This document shows, in pieces, positions 1-5,982 of a DNA stretch of 6,719 nt. The stretch is from Pseudomonadota bacterium. Lineage in GTDB: Bacteria; Pseudomonadota; Gammaproteobacteria; Burkholderiales; Burkholderiaceae_C. The stretch is from contig JAFAGF010000106.1 in assembly GCA_023422975.1 (NCBI GenBank), forward strand, positions 1-6,719, written 5' to 3'. The translations under genes and the position numbers were made by a program. The notes under the pieces are model-generated. The model worked only from the letters and a program-made list of their open reading frames with translations, ran no database searches and was not told the origin of the DNA. The first letter of the stretch is position 1. Each line of letters begins with the position of its first letter.

Positions 1-1
1 T

Positions 2-1813
2 GCGCTGGCAGCATCTACCGCACCCATTGACCTGAGCAAGATTCAGGTCAGCGCCTTGCCAGCCGCATCCACAGCAGCCGTTGCCCGTGCTGCAACTGAG
101 AAAAAGCCTCGCGCGCCCAAGCGTGCCATCACACCACCCGCCAGCAAAACCAAAGCAGTGGCAGCGCCGACTGCTCCAGCGATAGCCACAGCAGCCAGCG
201 CTGCCTTAGCGGCCGATGCGCCTTCGACGGCATCGCAGCCCTCACCCGCCTCTACGGCCTCCGGTGAAGACAAGCCACGCTTGCGGGTAGAGCCGATTGA
301 GGGCCTTGATGCTCCCGCTGCGGCTGCGCCAACCAGCTCCGAAACGATGGAGCCGCTGCCGAGCAGCGCCATCGATGCCCAGACTCAGTTAGTGCTTGAT
401 GCCAACGCTGCGCGGTTGGAAGCCATGGAAAAGCAGCTGCAGGCACTGCAAACCCAGCTCACCAACAATCGCACCGAAATCACCAGCTTGCAAACACAGC
501 TGGTACAGGCTCAAAACCAAGATCTGCCGGTATGGGTGCACATCATGCTGGGGCTGTTGGCTTTAGCTCTCGCAACCATTGCCTGGCTGCTGCAACGCAT
601 CAAACAAGAGCGCATGAATGCCCAGCGTTCCTGGGCAGATACGGTACTGGCTGTAGACAACTCTGAACAAGCCACAAGCATTGACACACGCAGCAACGCG
701 GCGGTTGCAGCCAAGGCCTCGAAAACCGCTACACCAGTTGCTGTAGCGCTGTCTGCTGCGGAAGAAACAGCGCCGCCAGCACCCACACAGGCGGCGGCTG
801 CCCCCAACTGGAGCACTGCGGAAGCAGCGTCACCCACCGTGATGCCGGAAGAGTTGTACGCCGAATTCGAGCAACTCGCCGGACACCAGCCGCACCAACC
901 CGCCTCTGAGGCTCAACCCTCGATTGGCGAAGTGTTGACTGCCCAAGCGCTGTTCGACGTTCAGGAGCAGGCGGAGTTTTATGCCTCAATTGGCGAAAAC
1001 GACCAGGCCATCGAAATCCTGCAAAGCCATATTGCACAGCATCAAAGCTCTTCGCCGCTGGCTTACATGGAGCTGCTGCAGTTGCTGTACAGGCTCAGCC
1101 GTACCGAAGCCTTTGAGCAAGTGCGCGAGCAATTCCAGACACACTTCAACGTCAAGGTACCCGAATTCCTCGGTTTCTCCCGCAAAGGCCACGACCTGTG
1201 GAGTGGCCACCCCGAAGTGCTCAGCAAAATTGAAGCGCTCTGGCCGACTGATGAAGTGCAAAACCTGCTGCGCAATCTGATTGTGCGCAAGCCTTCTGCC
1301 GAATACGGAGAAAGTGACGTACGCTTTGACTTGTCGGCATTTGATGATTTGTTGATGCTCTACAACGTGGCACAAACAACGCCTGCGTCCAGCCGCGGCC
1401 AATTGCCAGGACGTGTGCGCACAGCCCCCACTGAAGTGCCACTGCCAGAGATCGTCTTTGACAACGCACCTGCGCCAACCAGCTATTCAGCACCCACAGC
1501 AGCGCCGGGGAATACACCGCTACCACTGCATGCTGCCCATCTGGATATGCTCAGTGCTGCACCCGCCCAATCACCGCTTGCACCACCCACCTCCCTCAAT
1601 GACTCCCCCTTCCAGAGCACTTCGCACTTTGCCCCGGATGAAATGCTGGTAGATGGTTTGGCCTTGGACTGGGAAGCCAGCACACCGGCCCCGACCACTC
1701 CCTCCGAGACAGCGCAGGCTGCTTTAGGTCGTAGCGCTCAAAGTTTGGAAGAAGAGTTGAGTGCATTCATCATGGACGAGCGCGATTTACCCACCCCTCC
1801 CAAAGTGCCATAA
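2..1813 (+). CDS. FimV/HubP-like polar or type IV pilus assembly protein (5' end missing)
   Basis: The reading frame is open from the first bases of the window, so the gene starts upstream; an internal TTG at 56 is not a credible start. 603 residues are visible (numbered here from base 2). Residues about 1-129 are Ala/Pro/Ser/Thr-rich, 130-175 form a coiled coil with heptad Leu/Gln (LEAMEKQLQALQTQL), and 177-198 are one hydrophobic membrane helix (WVHIMLGLLALALATIAWLL) followed by Lys/Arg, implying a cytoplasmic C-terminus. After another Ala/Pro linker, residues about 310-388 are TPR-like helical repeats (EFYASIGENDQAIEIL), then a conserved-looking block (SRKGHDLWSGHPEVL to FDDLLMLYNVAQ) and a disordered tail ending in acidic DERD. 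This order matches FimV/HubP proteins, which link peptidoglycan binding by LysM to polar pilus and motility functions. The LysM part would lie in the unseen N-terminus. I do not see the typical FimV C-terminal motif, so a FimV-related paralogue is equally possible. It ends in TAA and is followed by a terminator. Confidence 0.6.
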   Translation, partial: ALAASTAPIDLSKIQVSALPAASTAAVARAATEKKPRAPKRAITPPASKTKAVAAPTAPAIATAASAALAADAPSTASQPSPASTASGEDKPRLRVEPIEGLDAPAAAAPTSSETMEPLPSSAIDAQTQLVLDANAARLEAMEKQLQALQTQLTNNRTEITSLQTQLVQAQNQDLPVWVHIMLGLLALALATIAWLLQRIKQERMNAQRSWADTVLAVDNSEQATSIDTRSNAAVAAKASKTATPVAVALSAAEETAPPAPTQAAAAPNWSTAEAASPTVMPEELYAEFEQLAGHQPHQPASEAQPSIGEVLTAQALFDVQEQAEFYASIGENDQAIEILQSHIAQHQSSSPLAYMELLQLLYRLSRTEAFEQVREQFQTHFNVKVPEFLGFSRKGHDLWSGHPEVLSKIEALWPTDEVQNLLRNLIVRKPSAEYGESDVRFDLSAFDDLLMLYNVAQTTPASSRGQLPGRVRTAPTEVPLPEIVFDNAPAPTSYSAPTAAPGNTPLPLHAAHLDMLSAAPAQSPLAPPTSLNDSPFQSTSHFAPDEMLVDGLALDWEASTPAPTTPSETAQAALGRSAQSLEEELSAFIMDERDLPTPPKVP

Positions 1814-1834
1814 GCGGTCGCTGCCTTTCAGCGC

Positions 1835-1869
1835 AGCCACACATCTTCACGGTGTGTGGCTTTTCTTTT
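1835..1869 (+). terminator. Rho-independent terminator after the FimV-like gene
   Basis: A perfect 9-bp inverted repeat, AGCCACACA (1835-1843) and TGTGTGGCT (1853-1861), encloses a 9-base loop and runs straight into TTTTCTTTT (1861-1869). It begins 22 bases after the TAA of the FimV-like gene. Stem, short loop and U-rich tail are the standard intrinsic terminator layout, so the FimV-like gene is probably transcriptionally separate from prfB. Confidence 0.85.
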
Positions 1870-1977
1870 GAATGCCTCCGCGCATCAAAAAGCCTTCCGC
1901 CACCCGACTTTTTACTCACAGCGCTAGGTTTCACCCCCAACTCATCTGCCTTATTAAGGGCACTACCTCTGTGTACA

Positions 1978-1999
1978 TGCGAAAATCACGGTTTTCGCA
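1978..1999 (+). promoter_or_regulatory. Perfect inverted repeat in the prfB leader (function unknown)
   Basis: TGCGAAAA (1978-1985) and TTTTCGCA (1992-1999) are exact reverse complements around the 6-base spacer TCACGG. In RNA a T-G wobble would extend the stem to 9 pairs with a CACG tetraloop. It lies 68 bases before the prfB start. No T-tract follows, so it is not an intrinsic terminator. It could be an mRNA leader hairpin or an operator for a dimeric regulator; the sequence alone does not decide. Confidence 0.4.
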
Positions 2000-2056
2000 G
2001 CTTTGGCGTGTCTTGACCGGCATGGATGTCCCAGCTGCTCACACGAACAACAAATT

Positions 2057-2060
2057 AGGA
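2057..2060 (+). promoter_or_regulatory. Ribosome binding site fixing the prfB start
   Basis: AGGA sits 7 bases before ATG 2068. It supports that ATG as the start of the short zero frame of prfB, and argues against the upstream ATG at 2003 that opens the longer +1 frame: the zero-frame N-terminus [11 protein letters not shown] is RF2-like, whereas the 2003 frame reads unrelated sequence until the shift site. Confidence 0.75.
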
Positions 2061-2067
2061 ATCAGCC

Positions 2068-3172
2068 ATGGAAGCCGAACGCATCAACCAAATCGAAGCC
2101 ACCCTCGCCGACCTGTCCACTCGGACCCAAGAGCTCCGGAGGTATCTTTGACTACGATGCAAAGTTTGAACGACTGCGCACTGTCAACGCCTCGTTAGAA
2201 GACCCAGCGGTCTGGAACGACCCCAAGAAAGCCCAAGAATTGGGCAAAGAAAAAAAATCCCTCGACTCCGTCGTTTTGACACTGGAAAAGCTCACCACCG
2301 AGCTGGCAGACAACGCCGAGCTGTTTGAGATGAGCAAGGAAGAAGGCGACGAAGCCGGGCTGGAAACCATCGAAGGTGAAGCGGCCAAGCTGCAGCCTTT
2401 GATTGAAGAGCTGGAATTCCGGCGCATGTTCAATCAAGAAGCAGACCCGCTGAACTGTTTTATTGACATTCAAGCAGGCGCAGGCGGCACCGAAGCTTGT
2501 GACTGGGCCAGTATGCTGCTGCGCCAGTACCTGAAGTACGCAGAGCGCAAGGGCTTCAAGGCCACCGTCGAAGAAGAAACCCCAGGTGACGTGGCAGGCA
2601 TCAAGAGTGCCACCATCAAGATCGAGGGTGAATATGCCTACGGCTTGCTGCGCACAGAAACTGGCGTGCACCGTCTGGTGCGCAAATCGCCTTTCGACTC
2701 TTCGGGTGGCCGCCACACCAGCTTCTCTTCGCTGTTTGTGTACCCTGAAATTGATGACTCGATTGAGATCAACATCAATCCAGCCGATGTGCGTACCGAC
2801 ACCTACCGCGCCTCGGGTGCGGGTGGTCAGCACATTAACAAAACCGACTCGGCCGTGCGCCTAACCCACATGCCCACCGGCATCGTGGTGCAGTGTCAGG
2901 ATGGCCGCTCACAGCACAGCAACCGCGATGTAGCTTGGCAACGCCTGCGCTCGCGCCTGTACGACTACGAAATGCGCAAGCGCATGGAAGAGCAGCAAAA
3001 GCTGGAAGACACCAAGACCGATGTGGGCTGGGGTCACCAAATTCGCTCCTATGTGCTGGATAACAGCCGCATCAAGGACCTGCGCACCAACGTCGAAGTC
3101 TCGGCCACCCAAAAAGTGCTGGACGGCGACTTGGACGTGTTCATCGAAGCCTCGCTCAAGCAAGGCGTTTAA
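2068..3172 (+). CDS. prfB: Peptide chain release factor 2 (RF2), made by programmed +1 frameshift
   Basis: RF2 recognises UAA and UGA in the ribosomal A site and triggers hydrolysis of peptidyl-tRNA. The coding sequence is join(2068..2148, 2150..3172): 27 codons in the first frame, then TGA at 2149-2151 is bypassed by skipping T2149, and 340 codons follow, giving 367 residues, the usual RF2 length. Visible landmarks are the helical N-terminal domain, the stop-codon reading tripeptide SPF at residues 207-209, and the catalytic GGQ at 252-254 in the context YRASGAGGQ. These sit two residues beyond the E. coli SPF (205-207) and GGQ (250-252). The position equivalent to E. coli K-12 Thr246 is Ala248, the residue found in most bacteria and known to give a more active RF2. 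The gene ends in TAA, 11 bases before pepN, so the two probably share an mRNA. Regulation is by the shift site: low RF2 favours frameshifting and hence more RF2. Confidence 0.97.
2138..2152 (+). promoter_or_regulatory. prfB: prfB programmed +1 ribosomal frameshift site
   Basis: The site reads GGAGG (2138-2142), TAT, CTT, TGA C. It has every known element of the RF2 recoding signal: an internal Shine-Dalgarno-like GGAGG, a three-base spacer, the slippery CTT codon (2146-2148) and an in-frame TGA followed by C (2149-2152), a poor termination context. The P-site tRNA slips from CUU to UUU and reading resumes at GAC (2150). The downstream protein DYDAKFERL then joins [11 protein letters not shown]...LRRYL with correct RF2 sequence on both sides. 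The anti-SD match here is GGAGG, where E. coli has AGGGGG. Confidence 0.96.
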
Positions 3173-3183
3173 AGGAAGATCAC

Positions 3184-5883
3184 ATGCTGCGTGAAGGACA
3201 AGCCACAGCCATTCAACGGGCTGACTACCAGGCTCCGGCTTGGTGGATCGAGACCGTCGATCTGACGTTCGATCTGGACCCCGCCAAAACCCGCGTGCTC
3301 AACAAGATGCAAATTCGCCGCAACCCGGACGTGCCCGCGCAAGCGCTGCGTCTGGATGGTGATGAGCTGAACCTGGCCCGCGTCATGGTCAACGGTGCGG
3401 GCACCTCGTTCAAAATGGATGGCAACCAGTTAGTGCTGGAAAACCTGCCCGAAGGCAATGCGCCGGTCGAGCTGGAAATCTTCACCACCTGCGCGCCTGA
3501 AAAGAACACCAAGCTCATGGGCTTGTACGTGAGCGAGGGTACGTTCTTCACCCAGTGTGAGGCCGAAGGCTTCCGCCGCATTACCTACTTCCTGGATCGC
3601 CCCGACGTCATGGCCATGTACACCGTGACCTTGCGCGCCAACAAGGATGCCTTCCCTGTGCTGCTGTCCAACGGCAACTTGGTGGAAACCGGTGATTTGG
3701 ACGATGGCCGCCACTTTGCCAAGTGGGTCGACCCGCACAAAAAGCCGAGCTACCTGTTCGCACTGGTAGCCGGCAAGTTGGTTGCGCGTGAGCAAAAAAT
3801 CAAGAGCCGCGCGGGACGCGACCACTTGCTGCAGGTGTTTGTACGCCCAGGCGACTTGGAAAAAACCGAGCACGCCATGAACTCGCTCATGCACTCTGTA
3901 GCATGGGACGAGGCACGCTTTGGTTTGAGCCTGGATCTGGATCGCTTCATGATTGTCGCCACCAGCGACTTCAACATGGGCGCCATGGAAAACAAGGGCC
4001 TGAACATTTTCAACACCAAGTACGTGTTGGCCAGCCAATCGACGGCGACCGATGTGGACTTTGCCAATGTGGAAAGCGTGGTGGGCCACGAATACTTCCA
4101 CAACTGGACGGGCAACCGCATCACCTGCCGTGACTGGTTCCAGCTGAGCTTGAAGGAAGGCCTGACCGTTTTCCGCGACCAAGAGTTCAGCATGGACATG
4201 GCAGGCACGCCTTCGGCCCGTGCCGTCAAGCGCATTGAAGATGTGCGCGTGCTGCGCACCGTGCAGTTCCCGGAAGATGCGGGCCCGATGGCCCACCCGG
4301 TGCGCCCCGACAGCTACATCGAGATCAACAACTTCTACACCGTCACGATTTACGAGAAGGGTGCAGAAGTGGTGCGCATGCAGCACAACCTGGTCGGCCG
4401 CAAAGGCTTTGCCAAGGGCATGAAGCTGTACTTTGAGCGCCATGATGGCCAGGCCGTTACCTGCGATGACTTCTCGCAAGCGATGGCCGACGCCAACCCA
4501 GACTCCCCCTTGGCCCAGCACCTGCAGCAGTTCCGCCGCTGGTACAGCCAGGCTGGCACGCCCACGGTCACAGCCACCGGCCACTACGACGCAGCAGCGC
4601 AGACTTACACCCTGACGCTCACCCAAAGCTGCGCCCCCACGGTGGGCCAGGCCGACAAGCAGCCTTTTGTCATTCCTGTCGAGATGGGCTTGCTGGGCCA
4701 AGATGGCAGCGCCCTGCCCTTGCGGTTGCAAGGCACCACCGACAGCAGCCACGGCAGCATCAGCACCACCTTGGTACTGACCGAAGCGGAGCAGACCTGG
4801 GTTTTCACAGGCATCACCCAATCGCCCGTGCCCTCGCTGCTGCGTGGCTTCAGCGCCCCCGTGGTGCTGAACTACGCATTCAGCGACTCCGAGCTGTTGA
4901 CCCAGCTGGCACACGACACGGACGCTTTCAACCGCTGGGAAGCCGGTCAACGCCTGGCGCTGCGCTATGCGCTGCAGGCGATCCAGTCGGCGGACTCCGT
5001 TGTAGGCAACGTGCTGCCCGCCGACTTCGTTCACGCTTTGCGCGATGTCCTGCGCCACCCAACACTGGATGCGGCCTACAAAGACTTGGTGCTGGCCCTG
5101 CCTTCTGAAGCCTATATGGCAGAGCAATTGGACGTGGTAGACCCTCAGCGCATCCATGCGGTGCGCGAGTCCATGCGCCAGCAGCTCGCCGACAGCCTGC
5201 AAGCCGATTGGGCCTGGGCTTTTGAAACCTATGGAGACACCGGCGCCTATCGCCCTGACCCCGTCTCCACCGGCCAGCGTGCCTTGACCGGGTCTGCGCT
5301 GCTCATGCTGTGCCTAGCTGCACGCACCAGCGGTGATACCGTCTGGCCCGGCAAAGCCTACCAGCGCTTCAAAGATGCAGGCAATATGACTGACCGTTTC
5401 AACGCCCTGTCTGCCTTGGTGCACAGCGGCGCAGAACTGGCCAAGCCTGCGCTGGAACGCTTTCACAGCCTGTTCAAGAACGAGCCACTGGTCATCGATA
5501 AGTGGTTTGCGTTGCAAGCAGGCACCTGTGACCGTGGCGGCAATGTGCTGCCTGCCGTCAAGCAATTGATGAAGCACCCCGACTTCAGCCTGAAGAACCC
5601 CAACCGCGCACGCAGCCTGATCTTCAGCTACTGCAGCGCCAATCCTGGGGCTTTCCACCGCACCGATGCAGCAGGCTATGTCTTCTGGAGTGATCGCGTG
5701 CTGGAGCTGGACGCCATCAACCCGCAAGTCGCATCGCGCTTGGCACGCGGCATGGATCGCTGGAGCAAGCTGGCAGAGCCCTACCGCACTGCCGCCCGTG
5801 AAGCGATTGCCCGCGTCGCCGCCAAGCCCGATTTGAGCAATGATGTGCGCGAAATCGTCTCCCGAGCGCTGGGCAACGATTAA
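3184..5883 (+). CDS. pepN: Aminopeptidase N, M1 family zinc metallopeptidase
   Basis: PepN removes N-terminal residues from peptides in the cytoplasm and is a main enzyme of the last steps of protein turnover. The 899-residue product has no signal peptide and is close in length to E. coli PepN (870). The substrate-end region TQCEAEGFRRITYFLDRPDV includes Glu126, and the exopeptidase motif GAMEN is at 266-270. The zinc site HEYFH is at 302-306, with the third ligand Glu325 exactly 19 residues after His306. The catalytic Tyr is Tyr390 in YEKGAEVVRM. All key residues are intact. By family structure, the N-terminal beta domain should cover roughly 1-198, the thermolysin-like domain to about 453, then a small beta domain and a long helical C-terminal domain. 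The start is supported by AGGA at 3173-3176, 7 bases before the ATG. It follows prfB by 11 bases, suggesting co-transcription, and is followed by a terminator hairpin. Confidence 0.97.
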   Translation: MLREGQATAIQRADYQAPAWWIETVDLTFDLDPAKTRVLNKMQIRRNPDVPAQALRLDGDELNLARVMVNGAGTSFKMDGNQLVLENLPEGNAPVELEIFTTCAPEKNTKLMGLYVSEGTFFTQCEAEGFRRITYFLDRPDVMAMYTVTLRANKDAFPVLLSNGNLVETGDLDDGRHFAKWVDPHKKPSYLFALVAGKLVAREQKIKSRAGRDHLLQVFVRPGDLEKTEHAMNSLMHSVAWDEARFGLSLDLDRFMIVATSDFNMGAMENKGLNIFNTKYVLASQSTATDVDFANVESVVGHEYFHNWTGNRITCRDWFQLSLKEGLTVFRDQEFSMDMAGTPSARAVKRIEDVRVLRTVQFPEDAGPMAHPVRPDSYIEINNFYTVTIYEKGAEVVRMQHNLVGRKGFAKGMKLYFERHDGQAVTCDDFSQAMADANPDSPLAQHLQQFRRWYSQAGTPTVTATGHYDAAAQTYTLTLTQSCAPTVGQADKQPFVIPVEMGLLGQDGSALPLRLQGTTDSSHGSISTTLVLTEAEQTWVFTGITQSPVPSLLRGFSAPVVLNYAFSDSELLTQLAHDTDAFNRWEAGQRLALRYALQAIQSADSVVGNVLPADFVHALRDVLRHPTLDAAYKDLVLALPSEAYMAEQLDVVDPQRIHAVRESMRQQLADSLQADWAWAFETYGDTGAYRPDPVSTGQRALTGSALLMLCLAARTSGDTVWPGKAYQRFKDAGNMTDRFNALSALVHSGAELAKPALERFHSLFKNEPLVIDKWFALQAGTCDRGGNVLPAVKQLMKHPDFSLKNPNRARSLIFSYCSANPGAFHRTDAAGYVFWSDRVLELDAINPQVASRLARGMDRWSKLAEPYRTAAREAIARVAAKPDLSNDVREIVSRALGND

Positions 5884-5895
5884 GCATAAAAACCA

Positions 5896-5937
5896 CTGCT
5901 AGCGCTTATCTATCAAGCGCTAGCAGCTATATTTTTT
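5896..5937 (+). terminator. Hairpin terminator after pepN
   Basis: CTGCTAGCGCTT (5896-5907) and AAGCGCTAGCAG (5915-5926) are a perfect 12-bp inverted repeat around a 7-base loop, followed after 5 bases by six T (5932-5937). It begins 12 bases after the pepN stop. A run of five A (5888-5892) before the stem becomes a T-run on the other strand, so the structure could also stop antisense transcription. The slightly long gap between stem and T-run makes it a less than ideal terminator. Confidence 0.7.
5906..5933 (+). promoter_or_regulatory. Candidate sigma-70 promoter for fbp
   Basis: TATATT at 5928-5933 matches five of six bases of the -10 consensus. TTATCT at 5906-5911, 16 bases upstream, matches only three of six of the -35 consensus. 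The predicted transcription start would be near 5940, giving a leader of about 43 bases that begins with the hairpin at 5941-5969. If the pepN terminator works, fbp needs a promoter in this short space or inside pepN, which makes the candidate worth naming despite the weak -35. Confidence 0.3.
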
Positions 5938-5940
5938 AAA

Positions 5941-5969
5941 AAACAGGTTGCTGGATCGCAGCCTTGTTT
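5941..5969 (+). promoter_or_regulatory. Imperfect hairpin directly upstream of the fbp ribosome binding site
   Basis: AAACAGGTTGC (5941-5951) can pair with GCAGCCTTGTTT (5958-5969): 11 pairs including one G-U, with a single bulged T (5964) and a 6-base loop TGGATC. The 3' arm ends at the base before the GAGGAG of fbp. It could stabilise the 5' end of the fbp mRNA or influence ribosome access. Evidence is structural complementarity only. Confidence 0.35.
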
Positions 5970-5975
5970 GAGGAG
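5970..5975 (+). promoter_or_regulatory. Strong ribosome binding site of fbp
   Basis: GAGGAG lies 7 bases before ATG 5983, a better Shine-Dalgarno match than those of prfB and pepN (both AGGA). It fixes the fbp start and agrees with the position where FBPase-like sequence begins. Confidence 0.8.
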
Positions 5976-5982
5976 AAAACTT

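Larger units (their letters stand above)
1870..2067 (+). other. Leader/intergenic region upstream of prfB
   Basis: About 200 bases between the terminator and the prfB start code for nothing convincing; open frames crossing it are continuations into prfB in wrong frames. It must hold the prfB promoter if the upstream terminator works, but no good sigma-70 pair stands out. TATTAA at 1952-1957 is a passable -10 box without a matching -35, and TTGACC at 2013-2018 is a good -35 without a -10 at proper spacing. A hairpin at 1978-1999 and the ribosome binding site at 2057-2060 are listed separately. Confidence 0.5.
5888..5943. repeat. Probable dispersed intergenic palindromic repeat (Comamonadaceae type)
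   Basis: The block A-run, CCACTGCTAGCGCTT, short loop, AAGCGCTAGCAGCTAT, T-rich tail resembles a short palindromic element that I recall from many intergenic regions of Comamonadaceae genomes. Only one full copy is in this window, so its repetitive nature rests on recollection and not on what is seen here. It overlaps the terminator hairpin described separately and ends in a T6A6 palindrome (5932-5943). Confidence 0.45.

Noticed and set aside
1920..1927. AGCGCTAG upstream of prfB, shared with the hairpin at 5915-5926
   Set aside because: The match is only 8 bases, with no partner arm nearby, so it can arise by chance and is not counted as a second repeat copy.
2013..2041. TTGACC as the -35 of a prfB promoter
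   Set aside because: At 16-18 bases downstream there is no acceptable -10 box (TGCTCA at 17), so the hexamer alone is not evidence of a promoter.
2149..2151. In-frame TGA in prfB as a pseudogene mutation
   Set aside because: It is the conserved recoding stop, with slippery CTT, C after TGA and an upstream SD-like sequence, and RF2 sequence is intact on both sides.
1872..2198. A 108-codon + strand frame in the prfB leader
   Set aside because: It overlaps the first frame of prfB out of phase, has no recognisable ribosome binding site, and shows basic, Ser/His-rich composition unlike the neighbouring proteins.
2250..2257. Run of eight A in prfB as a slippage or frameshift site
   Set aside because: It encodes ordinary Glu-Lys-Lys in a charged helix, the frame continues correctly, and no stimulatory structure or alternative product is visible.
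2195..2833. A 212-codon open frame on the - strand opposite prfB
   Set aside because: It is opposite RF2 including the SPF motif; its Phe-rich translation comes from the complement of Lys/Glu codons.
3430..5202. A 590-codon open frame on the - strand inside pepN
   Set aside because: It lies entirely opposite a gene with all M1 catalytic motifs intact, and its translation (runs of Val, Gln, Gly, His) is the typical antisense shadow of G/C-biased codons. No ribosome binding site or family resemblance supports it.
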